31,286 bases of DNA. It comes from Geosiphon pyriformis (taxonomy: Eukaryota; Glomeromycota; Glomeromycetes; Archaeosporales; Geosiphonaceae). The position numbers were made by a program, and so were the translations under genes. Under the pieces are notes generated by a model. The model saw only the letters and a program-made list of their open reading frames with translations. It was not told where the DNA came from and searched no databases. Of the stretch, positions 21,880 through 31,286 are shown in pieces. The stretch lies in NCBI GenBank assembly GCA_016748015.1, contig JAAOMT010000036.1:31547-62832 (forward strand), read 5' to 3'. Position 1 is the stretch's first letter, and each line of letters starts with the position of its first letter.

Positions 21880-24571
21880 AATATTACTGAAGATTCAAAA
21901 TTCAAAATAACAGAATTTGATAATCTAAATAGTCTAAATATTAATATATTTGATAAACATAGTTTTCAGAGCGAATTATAGAACTATTTTGATAAGTTTG
22001 AGTGGATAAAAAAAAACAGCTAAATGTACAGTCTTAAAATATGTGCATAAACTATTTTTTCATAGAATTACGGAAACTACCAAACTCTTATGGTGCTATT
22101 TAGAGGCTTTTTACTAGACAGTATATATTACAACAGAAAAATATCATAAGAAAAACAAAATGTTCAAAAAAATTGTGAGTTAATTGAAAAAATGTTTTGA
22201 TAAGTAAAATTACTATTTTTTTTTATAATTTTTGACCAATCTAACTAAAAAACTGCTTTAGCTTTCTGTAGTAACTGCTATTAATATTGATAATAAAAAA
22301 CTTTGTAACATGATTACTATTTGGCTTATCAACTGCCAGTGATTACTTTTTATAATAGAAGATCTTGAATTAATTAAAATATTCTAATATTTGAACCACA
22401 TTTCTCAAACTGCTTGTGTTAATATAATTAAGAATAGAATTATAGAACTTTATGTCTTAAGTAAACAAAAATTAAGAGTAAGCACTACTTTATTATAAAA
22501 TGTCTCTTTTTTTTACCCATATTTATAATGTAATAAACATACTTAGATATTATCAAATTTAAAATTTTCTTTTCATTAGATCTCTGGACATTTTTTAATA
22601 ACAAAGTCTTTGTCTTTGTTATTGCTAATTATATATATAACAATTGGGATCTTCAATAAACAATAATAAATTTTGGATTAATAAGTAGATAACATAATAA
22701 AATAAATATTGTAAACAGATTTTTTAAAGTATTAAAAGATTATAGAATTACATCAAAGGTACAAATATATATTTTTGCATAAATTTAAATTAATTAATAG
22801 CCAATGATGAGATTAGCATATCATGTAGCATATTAATATTATCTGAAACTCAAAGTTACTATAGTGCTCATATTATTAAAAATTGTATTTTCTTATTGTT
22901 AGTTTAAATTGATTTTTATCATTGCTTCAAAGCTAAATTTTTGGCATTAGTATTATTTAAGACTCAGAGTTATTACAGTGCTTATATTATAGAAAACTGT
23001 ATTTTCTTAATGTTAGTTTAAGTGGTTTTTATCATTGCCTTAAGCTGAATTTTTGACCAAAAAAATTAAGAAAAAAGTTTAAAAAAGAGTTATACTTACT
23101 TTTTTTTTATATAAGTTTACTATTAATTTTTTTTTAATAGTTTCTTGCTATTATTCTCAATAATGCTGCAAATAATGATACTTTTATAAAAGAGTTAGTA
23201 AGAAAATTAGAAGAAAAAACATTTAATAGAATTCAGAGGATCTTTGATTTTAATGTTTTAATCATATTCTAAACTTGGCAATACAGATAGTTTTAAATAA
23301 AATAAAAGATAATGTTTCTAATATATTTGTTAAAAACCCAAACCAAATATATTTATTTGAAATTTTTTTAATGTAAACTTTATATAAATTAAAGATTAAA
23401 GAACTTAACTTTGCAATCCATACTTTGCCTTAATGTTTTGAGCTTCTTAAATGTGTTTGTAATGTATGTCAAATTAAATACTGTAAACTTATTCTGAATT
23501 GTTTTACTTGGTAGAATTCTATTTATGATATGGTCAAGAATAAATTATCTTTTAAATCAGAAGCTATTTATTTCTAATTTTATATATTTTAAATACAAAA
23601 TTTTAACTGTAAATTTATAGACATTAAACACCATTACTAACACTAATATTGATCTTTATCAATATGCTATTTCACATAATCAGTGGACTGTTTTTAATAA
23701 AATTGCTAAATTCCTTGAATAATTTAAGAATATTATGATTAAAATGTTAGCCAGTTCAAATAATACTGCCTCTTTTATTATTCTTCTTTTTAATATCATT
23801 TTTAATCATGTCGAAAATATGATTAATGATAATAAATTTGGTAAAGCATTATAATCTTGATTGTATTTATTTAGTTATTTATTTAACACATTTAATATTA
23901 GATTTATTACTTGTTATAACAGCTAGGGCAACAAGAAAAAAGGTGGCTGAATATTACTCTAAAACAAATACAACTATAATGTTCTGTTTGTATTAAATCC
24001 AAGAAAAAAATTCTATTATTTCATAAAGAAGAAATTTTCAAATAATAATATTAATAAAATAAAAGAATTGTAAATTAATAATTTATTTAAACAATTTTAT
24101 ATTCCAACTCTTACATAATAAATAAATCGTTAGAATGTGTATTTTTTTTGAAATGAAGTATACATTGGACATTATACAAACATTAAATAACAGTTTTTTA
24201 TTGAATAACAATTTTAATGATATTATAGCATTAGTTACTAATCCATATTAGAAACAGACTTTGATAATAATGATGAAAAAAAACTTAACAAAATTAATTA
24301 TTATATCTCTGAAAAAGTGACCAATAGGAAAATAAATATAATGACATAATGGAAGATATATTATAAAAAATATTTATCTAAATTAATATTTTATTAATAA
24401 TTTGATATTTAGATATATTAAACACAATTTTCTTATTTTACATATATGGCTCATAATTATTTGGCAATTCAAAAATTATTTGTTGTTTTTGAATACATTT
24501 TTTTTGCAGATGAGAATATAATTATAAATATGAAGTCTTGCTTAGTGCCTAAAACTATAAGAACAGCATAG
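21880..24571 (+). pseudogene. hAT transposase relic
   Basis: Fragments in several frames appear in family order. A BED-finger-like piece (YFDKFEWIKKN, then AKCTV after a frame change) is near 21,985-22,060. IIEDLELIKI is near 22,357. NNAANNDTFIKELVRKLEEK is near 23,160, matching the DNASNND region of hAT transposases and followed by a weak cfaHvlNL-like stretch. WNSIYDM-like is near 23,515, then AISHNQWTVFNKIAKFLE near 23,665 and ASFIILLFNIIFNHVENMI near 23,768. The dimerisation (hATC) domain, MAHNYLAIQ ... NMKSCLVPKTIRTA, runs from 24,446 to the stop at 24,569-24,571. Stops and shifts occur throughout, so no product is expected. It would have cut and pasted the element. Confidence 0.82.
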
Positions 24572-24848
24572 TGTCTTCAATCATAAATGCAAAAATCATT
24601 GAAAAAAAAATTAAATAATTATATAATACAATATAATGTTTTTAATAGTCAAATCTGAACATGTTTATGAATTTTAAACTAAACTTGAACCAGACTTATT
24701 GTATCTGTTTGGGTCTAATTGAAGTTTAATAATTTTAAGTTTGATTCAATTTTGAGTTCAAAATTTTGCCAAATTTTTTGTTTGAGTTCAGTTTAGCTTG
24801 GTAGTTCAATTGAACTTAAACCGAATTAGACCAAATATTGAAATCCTA

Positions 24849-24856
24849 ATAAACAG
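24849..24856 (+). repeat. hAT target-site duplication, right
   Basis: ATAAACAG follows the element end AAATCCTA and is identical to 21,543-21,550. Confidence 0.85.
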
Positions 24857-27800
24857 TATATATATTATTTTTTTGCATATTAAAAAAAACTATAAAAAAT
24901 CAAAGTATTATAAATTTTGTATTTGTACTACTGTTACTATTTAAATAGCTATTATAAAACACATAAATAATTTTGTTACAAATAAAGACAACATAATTAA
25001 AAGCATTCTGAACTGTCTTTTCAGAAAAATTGTTTTGAATTATTTAATCATTGAGAATAGACTGATATTTAAACCTAATAAAATCAAATCTAAGATTGAT
25101 TTAATTATAATAAATTGGACCAAAAAAAGATTAGGTGTGAATGTTATTTCAAACCATTAGTGTAAACAGTTTATTTTTTTAAATTATGTAATTAATAATG
25201 CTTTTGTTAATTAACAACCAAAATCAGATAGAAAAAGTTAATATTTGTTGTTAAAAATCTTTTAAATAACAAGATTGTAAATTTGGTTGGTATTTTAATA
25301 AGCTTTAAAAAAATTGTTGTAATATAATTTTCAATATGTATTTGGATTTTTTAAATAATTGTTTGCTAAATTAATTGGTGTTTATTACTTAAAAAAAATT
25401 TAAATTTTAATAATGCTTAAAATATGGTCTGTTTTAAATTAAAATATGTGAAAAATTTACCAAAATTTTTGGCAGTATACATAATAATAGAACAAACAGA
25501 ATTATAACAGACTTTGATTTGTTAAATAATTGCAAAATATATGATAAGTTTAATTAAAAAAAGATTTTTTTATTATTGTTGTAAAGATTTTTTATGATTT
25601 TTTATTGTTTAAAATAAAAAAATAAAAAAATTTGTGTAAATATAAAGTAAATTTTAAGTTTATTATAAAGATTGGTTAGATTAAATTAGTTGTAAGCATA
25701 ATATTATATTTTATTGTTAAAGCTTTTGTGAATAATACAATTTAAGTTAATAGTTTTTTAATTGTATTTTAATATATTTTGAATATTGCCAAAATATTTT
25801 TTAGTTTAAGTAATATAGCCATTAATAATAAAAAAATTATTACTATTTTTATTTATTATTAAATTGGAATTTTATTTTTAAGTATTAGTAATAAGTCTAT
25901 ATTTATTGCAAAAAAAGAAAATATACAAATATTTTAATATCTTGTTAATTAATAATTTGTTTAAATTTAGTTTAAAAAAAATTTAGTCTAATATTAAATT
26001 TTTTGTAAAAATAGTATTATATAAACAGTTTTTAATAATAATTTACATATCTTATTTTGGTAATATTATAACTAATAATTAGATATAAAACTTAATTCAA
26101 TTTTGTTTTTAAAGTATTTACTTAAAATAAAATTTGATTATTAAGCATAAGTTAAAATTCAAAGCTAATTTGTTTATAGATTTTTTTAATAAAGTTATTT
26201 ATTATTTATTGTTATATAGCTTTATATTATTTGAATAAATTTAAACAGAAAAAAAAATAACTAGTATTATTAAAAAGCTTTTTAATTATAAAATAATAGA
26301 TTTGCAAATTTATAAATTAAATATATTATTTTTTAAAATTTTTTATTAAATTATTGATTAATTTAATTAATTTTTACTTAATTTGACTAGTATTTTTTTA
26401 GATTGTAGTTTATTTTTGGCAAATAATCTGCTTTATACTTTTTATATTAAAAATAGTATTTTAATATTTAATATATTTGGTTTTATTAAGTATTTTAACA
26501 TAAAAAAATTTCTGAAAAAATTTAATATAATATTTATTAAACAGTTTTTAGATTACAATAGCTTAGTTTTTACTTAAAAAAATTTTAAATATTAAAATGA
26601 TTAGATTTTAAAGTTTTATAATTGTTTAATTTAGTTTTGCTATTGTATTTATTAGGAATAAAAGTTTTTTTAACCAATAAATTTAAAATAATTCTAATTG
26701 TTTTTGTTTATATTAATACAATTTAAATAGTTATAATATTGTCAAAAAGTATTTAATAAAAGCTTGTTTAACTGTTATTAATATTTATACAAATAGTTTA
26801 ATTAAAAGTTTTGGCTTTTTTGAAACTGTTATTAATACTGCTGCCTATTTTTTGAATCTAAATCTGAATGTATAAGTTAACATATAAAGTATTTTATTAT
26901 CTACTTTAATTAACTTTTAAATTATAATAATAATTTTAAATTATGTTTTTTTATAAAATTTTGTTGTTTTGTATTTAGATTGTTAAGTTTTTTTAAATGT
27001 GTATGGCTTTAAAATAATTGTTTTAAGTTTTGATTTGGTGTAAATGATTTTAGTATAATATTTAGATAAACATATATATGTTAATACAACAGAATTAGTG
27101 TTTATTATCTTTTGTTTTATTTTATAAAAGTCTTATAAAAGCATTTATCTGTTGTTATAATAAAAAAGTTGTTTGTTTGGACTGTAAATTGATAGAAAAT
27201 TCAAATTACATTTCTTTGTGTAATGCTAATGCAGTTATAAAAAAATATTGTTTTTTGTATTATTATTAAGTAGATATATATTTTTGGTTATTTAATTACA
27301 GACTTTTCTGTTATCTGGTTATTATATAGTATAATTATTAATAGTTACTTCTATATAGTAATGACTAAGAATTTTGTGTTAAATAGTTTGTCTTTTAAAA
27401 TAATAAAAATAAATAGTAGTATTAAAAAAGCTGTTGTATGTATTGTGTTATTTGTATATAATATAGCTGTTTACTACAAAATAAATATTTGGTTATCCAA
27501 TATAAAATTACTTATATTCTATAAATTTTATGGCCTATTGGTAAGTAATGATTTGATAGTTTAAAGTATAGTAGATGTGTCTTAAAGTGTTTTTAAAGTA
27601 AACCTACACATGTTTAGTTTTGATAATAGCTTAATAGTAATTTTTGGTTTTGCCAGTTCTTTGGCTTTTTTGTCTGCTAAATTGTGCTATAGCATTTGTG
27701 CTACTTGTAATATAGGATTGTAATGCTGTCTTGTCTGGTCTAAGTGACTGGTAATATATAAAAAAGATATAAGTCATATTTATTTTATTGTTTCAATTAA

Positions 27801-27860
27801 CTGTATGTTAATAGGTAGTGGTTAGACTGCACTCATTAAATTAAATAATAATTAATTAAT
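24857..27860 (+). mobile_element. Old LINE relic, 3' arm
   Basis: LINE sequence on the plus strand resumes directly after the hAT duplication and runs to the 3' UTR. The UTR is recognisable at about 27,722-27,840 by similarity to the 3' UTR of the young LINE: tgtctggtctaagtgactggt vs gatcggcctgagtggctggt, and taggtagtggttagactgcactcat vs taggtagtgtttggacttcactcat. The tail is A-rich and has decayed. Arms of about 2.9 and 3.0 kb, plus the implied 200-base deletion, are consistent with one original element of full length. Confidence 0.85.
24870..27722 (+). pseudogene. Relic ORF2 of the old LINE, RT to RNase H part
   Basis: Codon-level matches to the young copy run in order. KKNYKKSK (24,886) parallels RKSYRTSK. 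FRKIVLNYLIIENRLIFKP (25,020) parallels FHKVVLDHLVVGNELYLKP. IDLIIINWTKKR parallels VDEIMKGWTRKH. IFLDCSLFLANNL with FNIIFIKQFLDYNSLVFT (26,391-26,573) parallels VLLDCNLSL and YGIAFVDQLCNHYGAVFD. CLDCKLIENSNYISLC (27,178) parallels the Cys-rich motif near the C-terminus and keeps the last Cys that the young copy lost. FVYNIAVYYKINIWL (27,451) parallels FMCSLSFAFRNDIWL. Many stops; the RT and RNase H catalytic motifs are not readable. Confidence 0.8.
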
Positions 27861-28463
27861 TTTATTCATTTAACAAATATTTTAAAAACTTTTTTATTAA
27901 ATTCTTTACTTTCTGGTTTTAAAAATGTCATTGATAAAAGCTATAAAAAATAATAATACAATGTTTTTCATCTGCTAATATATTGTTTATTTGCTTAATT
28001 AATTCAAAAATTAATTTATCACTTATTGTTTTACTTAAAATCGAGAGATAGTTAAAGTTTTTAAATGACAGTAACCATAAGCTCAACGAATTTTTTAATG
28101 AATTGATATTGTATTAATGACTAAGGCTCTTTAAGTTTTCACCAAATTTTTAGTTTGATAAAGGATTAATGTTCAATTTTTTATTAATCAAATCACATAT
28201 GCAAGTAACAAAATAAATTTTGTTATTGAATAATAGTTTCAACTTGAAGGGTTTGATAATAGTACATTCACTGTTGAATTAAAATAATACGAACGATAAA
28301 ATAGATAAATAACTATGAAGATCTCCGATCGCGATCAGGTGATTAGGTCTGTTATGGAAGGTAGATAAATTCTGTTTTAAAAAAATGATAATTGAAAATT
28401 AAAACATATTAGATTATTCAATCAATATGTTTATAACTTATTATAAACTAACCTTTAGAAAAA
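27861..28463. other. AT-rich DNA between old LINE and kinase B
   Basis: No gene is seen. On the minus strand, 28,316-28,345 resembles the sequence behind kinase copy A (9,807-9,835), and a donor-like gttagt lies just after the copy B stop, so this probably contains the old 3' end of the kinase gene. Confidence 0.45.
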
Positions 28464-29929
28464 TCAATCATTTGCAAAGTTAAAAACACGACTTGTATAA
28501 ACTGCTCCTGGATGAATGCGAGTTGTTGTTGATTGAATTGTTGTCGTTGAGTCATCACTTTCTGCCATTTCTTTTAAGTATTTCTCTGATTCTCTAAACT
28601 GGAAATCCACAGTTTTAAACTCTTCTATGATTGAAACTTCATCTGTATCTTTTACAACCCACTTATATATGTCCAACAACTTATGCCATACTTCTTCAGC
28701 AGTAGGACGATTCTTAGGATTAGGATCCCAACACTTTACAATTATTTCAGCGATACAAAGTGGAATAAGGGGGAGGTAATCTTAGGTCTTTGACCATTTA
28801 AAATAGCCATTATAAGAATTTGATCATGATCACGATCATAAAAGGGAGCCTTTCCTGTTGCTAATTCCCATAATAACATGGAGAAACTATAAATATCACC
28901 AGCTGTTGTAAATTTTTCTCCTCTTAAAACTTCTGGTGGAATGCATAGAATCACTCCATATATCTTTTTTTATTTCATGTCTTTTCCTGTTGTTGGGTCT
29001 GTTTTTGTTGTTGCTTCATGGTTTACTGGTTGACATAATCCGAGGTCTCCAATATTCACTTCATATTCATATAATTGTAGGATGTTGCCTGAGTGTAGGT
29101 CACGATGAACCATACCAGAAGAATGAATTTGTGAAAGTCCTTCAGCTATTTTACACGCGATCACTAATTTATTAAACCAACTTTTGGAATGAAAATTTGT
29201 TGATAAATATTTTCGCATGTCTCCACGTTTAGCAAAGTCCATAAAAATTCCATATTCGAGTGTTTCAGCGTTTTGCGTAATTCCAATTATTTCAGAGATG
29301 CAAAAATAGTCTTTATCATCAGTGTTAATAAAAATAGCTCTTCCAATGTTTAACTATCAACGACACAGTGTAAAATAGTAAATAAACGATAATATACAGT
29401 AAATAAATAATAGGTAAATATGAATTAATTAAAAATGAATTTTAGATAAATATAAATAATAATAATAATAATAGTTTGTTTACCTCTTTAAACACTTCTA
29501 AACTGTTCGTTTTTATAATTTTTATAGCCACTTCCACTGTTCCTTCTCTTTTATATTTCATTTCATCATTACATCTTATACTCCACGTATCAATCCGTCC
29601 ATCAACCCATGTTGCTTTATAAATTATACCGAACCCTCCTCTAGCAATTTCGTTGATATTCGACAAACGCGCCCATGGAATCCATTCATAATAATTCAAA
29701 CAATTATATGTATCTTCATTATTAGGTAAAATATAGATTGTATTCCTAATTATTTTATCAACTCTTTATTCCCGCTTGAAAAGTTCCTGTAAAGTTTTTG
29801 AAAAAATATGAACCAGCATGCAGCGCACCGATTCTCTTGATTATTTTTAATACTGTCTTAACATTTCTCACAGTCATTGAAATCATGAGATTCTGGACGA
29901 GTTGTTCTTTTAATTTCTTTGTTTTCCAT
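28464..29929 (-). pseudogene. TKL-like protein kinase, copy B (inactivated)
   Basis: A paralogue of copy A in inverted orientation with the same gene structure: ATG at 29,929, a donor after Glu at 29,484, a 130-base intron (29,483-29,354), and exon 2 from 29,353 (LNIGRAIFI). Four lesions break it. Codon 24, Gln in copy A, is TAA (29,858-29,860). One base is lost near 29,762, between AATAAAG and GTTGAT. A TAA at 28,970-28,972 precedes KKIYGVILCIPPEVL. One base is lost in the G-tract at 28,769-28,773, after ITSP. Readable motifs remain: EWIPW, IARGGFGIIYKA, VAIKIIK, HRDLHSGN, GDLGLCQP, PPE. The tail keeps IHPGAVYTSRVFNF, nearer the usual family ending than copy A. It is probably a dead duplicate; partial products are possible. 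Confidence 0.88.
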
Positions 29930-30160
29930 GGTATGAATAAAAACGGATAAAATGTAAATAGATTATTATTCGAAGAAGGTTTTTTTGAAAATGTTTATTT
30001 GATAGTACGTTTAAAAAGTAATTTATCTAAATGCGGAGTTCTTATTTATATTGTTTCTGTGTTCACATAGTTAAAAATTCTTTTTATTTAATCTTAAAAA
30101 GTGGTTTTTATCAAACTATGATTCGCTATAAATTATACTAAATAGGTTTAAGTGGTTACG
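29930..30160 (-). promoter_or_regulatory. Leader and promoter region of kinase B
   Basis: The first 120 bases upstream of the ATG closely match those of copy A: tttacattttatccgtt, tactttttaaacgtactatc -like words, and caatataaataagaactc, the TATA-like site. Copy B has about 50 extra bases further out. That regulatory sequence survives beside a broken frame suggests fairly recent inactivation. Confidence 0.55.
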
Positions 30161-30230
30161 GTACACAAAGAAATACGCCAAACAAGTTTCCCATTATCTC
30201 ATTGTCTTCTTACCCAAATGAGTTGTATGA
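30161..30230 (-). promoter_or_regulatory. Conserved 70-bp block, copy 3 (kinase B)
   Basis: On the minus strand this repeats the block at 7361-7430 and 7795-7864, ending ggcgtatttctttgtgtac. Only one copy is found upstream of copy B, so the tandem doubling at copy A happened in that lineage or was lost here. Confidence 0.5.
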
Positions 30231-30621
30231 TTTAATGACAAAACTTTTGTTGCTTGCATAACTTTTATTAATAGAGAATAACGAATAAGGGTGATTTGAA
30301 TTTCAAGTTAAACTCCCATAATTAATAAGTTAGTCACTAATTTTTCATTCTAATATATTAAATTCAAATTTATTTTCTGTTATAATTTTGCTGTATATCA
30401 TATTTTGAACTTAATCATTAATAATGAAATTAAAAGTTAATAAATCTTAAATATTATACTACCATTTGATAAAACAATATTTAATTTTTTAGTTCAAACT
30501 TTTACTTTAAAATTCATAAAAATAATATATTATACATGTATTTAATTAATTAACTAATTAATTTAATTTAATTATAATATTTTCTAATTGTCTTTAAACT
30601 TTTTTTTTAACATTGTAATTT
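30231..30621. other. AT-rich DNA up to the suspected junction
   Basis: After about 30,275 there is no further similarity to the region upstream of kinase A. The stretch is plain AT-rich DNA with attaatt runs around 30,540-30,575. I see no gene. Confidence 0.5.
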
Positions 30622-30640
30622 CTGTCTCTTATACACATCT
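30622..30640. other. Tn5 mosaic-end sequence (probable library artefact)
   Basis: The 19 bases CTGTCTCTTATACACATCT are identical to the hyperactive Tn5 mosaic end used in transposase-based sequencing libraries. It is an engineered sequence, not a natural genomic one, and a 19-base chance match in 31 kb is negligible. Composition changes abruptly on its right side. Most likely two unrelated pieces were joined here in library preparation or assembly. Confidence 0.88.
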
Positions 30641-30659
30641 CTCTTGCCTTTTGCTTATG

Positions 30660-31160
30660 TAGGGCGAACCCACTATCGGCTACCAATGACAAATTACCGG
30701 CGTCCACCAACCCACGAACATAAACAGGGCGAAATTACCGGCGTCCACCAACTCATGAACATAAACACCTATAACCAGGATGAAATTACCGGCGCTCACC
30801 AACTCACGAACATAAACATCTATAAACAGGACGAAATTACCGGCGTCCACCAAATCACGAACATAAACACAATAACCAGTATGAAAATAATGGTGTCCAC
30901 CAACTCACGAACATAAACACCTATAACTAGGACGAAATTACTGACGTCCACCAACTCACCGGCGTTCACCAACTCATAAACATAAACACCTATAAACAGG
31001 ACGAAATTACCGGCGTCCACCAACTCACCGGCGTTCACCAACTCATAAACATAAACACCTATAAACAGGACGAAATTACCGGCATCCACCAACTCACCGG
31101 CGTTCACCAACTCACGAACATAAACACCTATAACCAGTACAAAGGAACACCAACAACTCA
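30660..31160. repeat. Minisatellite with 51-bp and 69-bp units
   Basis: The repeat word gaaattaccggcgtccacc starts at 30,731, 30,782, 30,833, about 30,883, 30,934, 31,003 and 31,072. Spacings are 51, 51, 50, 51, 69 and 69. The 69-bp units are the 51-bp unit plus 18 bases (actcaccggcgttcacca). Each unit also carries gaacataaacacctataa. A partial unit precedes 30,731. The array is far richer in G and C than the rest of the window. Both unit lengths are multiples of three, so frames stay open on both strands. Confidence 0.9.
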
Positions 31161-31286
31161 ACAATATCGAATAAACGAATAAACGAATAACGAATATGGA
31201 ATAAAACATTGATCACCAAATAACTGAAATTAAATTTCAGGGTTAGGTGGTGAGGAATTGATGATTGTTAGTCTGTTATCCATGCC
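31161..31286. other. End of window beyond the minisatellite
   Basis: A short tandem cgaataaa run lies at about 31,168-31,197 (three to four units). The remainder has no recognisable feature. Confidence 0.45.

Larger units (their letters stand above)
21551..24848 (+). mobile_element. hAT-family DNA transposon (degraded, 3.3 kb)
   Basis: The ends TAGGGTTT and AAATCCTA form short imperfect terminal inverted repeats flanked by the perfect 8-bp duplication ATAAACAG. Both ends carry dense subterminal repeats built from gaacc, aagtttggttc and gttcaagttt words (21,565-21,725 and 24,665-24,835), typical transposase-binding regions of hAT elements. The interior holds relics of a hAT transposase in plus orientation. 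It inserted in the DNA that now separates the arms of the old LINE. Confidence 0.9.

Noticed and set aside
21565-24840. GAACC-rich ends as LTRs of a retrotransposon
   Set aside because: The similarity between the ends is inverted, the duplication is 8 bp and the interior encodes hAT transposase pieces, not gag-pol.
27361-27564. 67-codon frame as an independent small gene
   Set aside because: Its residues align with the C-terminal part of LINE ORF2 (the DIWL region), so it is part of the old LINE relic.
30660-31160. CRISPR-like array
   Set aside because: Units are directly adjacent with no unique spacers, and the host is a eukaryote; this is a minisatellite.

Overview
The window looks like nuclear DNA of an arbuscular mycorrhizal fungus (Glomeromycotina, Rhizophagus-like). 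It is very AT-rich, its genes have short GT-AG introns, and two copies of a kinase gene carry the Cys-rich N-terminus, EWIPW linker, HRDLHSGN and DLGLCQP motifs of the large TKL-like kinase family of these fungi. It also holds a LINE lineage that I recognise from them. The organism is an inference; no marker gene is present.

Layout. 1-2377: AT-rich DNA with a probable decayed LINE 3' end near 881-1015. 2378-2980 (+): a secreted, Ser/Asn/Asp-rich protein of unknown function. 3488-4225 (-): a two-exon gene for a DUF1771-Smr protein with an N-terminal Gly (MGQSGS) and a C-terminal CVIC. 4226-8045: intergenic DNA with an imperfect inverted repeat and a tandem duplication just upstream of the next gene. 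8046-9591 (+): an intact two-exon TKL-like kinase (copy A). 28464-29929 (-): a dead inverted paralogue (copy B) with two nonsense codons and two frameshifts that still keeps the promoter-proximal sequence.

The roughly 17 kb between the kinase copies is a nest of transposons. An old, strongly AT-drifted LINE lies on the + strand, from about 11,010 to 27,860. It is split by (i) about 0.9 kb of unassigned DNA, (ii) a younger LINE on the - strand (14,568 to about 21,341) with a 19-base poly-T (poly-A) end, and (iii) a 3.3-kb hAT element (21,551-24,848) with an exact 8-bp target duplication ATAAACAG. Both LINEs have ORF1 (RRM-like, zinc knuckle) and ORF2 (APE endonuclease, RT, RNase H). The damage I can infer in the younger one is mostly C-to-T or G-to-A: Arg and Trp codons turned into stops, and endonuclease and zinc-knuckle residues lost.

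The right end (30,641-31,286) differs sharply in composition: a 51/69-bp minisatellite. The 19 bases before it, 30,622-30,640, are identical to the engineered Tn5 mosaic end used in transposase-based library kits. I therefore suspect an assembly chimera there, and positions beyond about 30,621 may not belong next to the rest.

I found no multi-gene system that looks new. The items most worth following up are the mosaic-end junction, the doubly lipid-modifiable Smr protein, the nested transposon history with its transition damage, and the inverted live/dead kinase pair sharing an upstream element. All percentages and alignments are by eye; none was computed.
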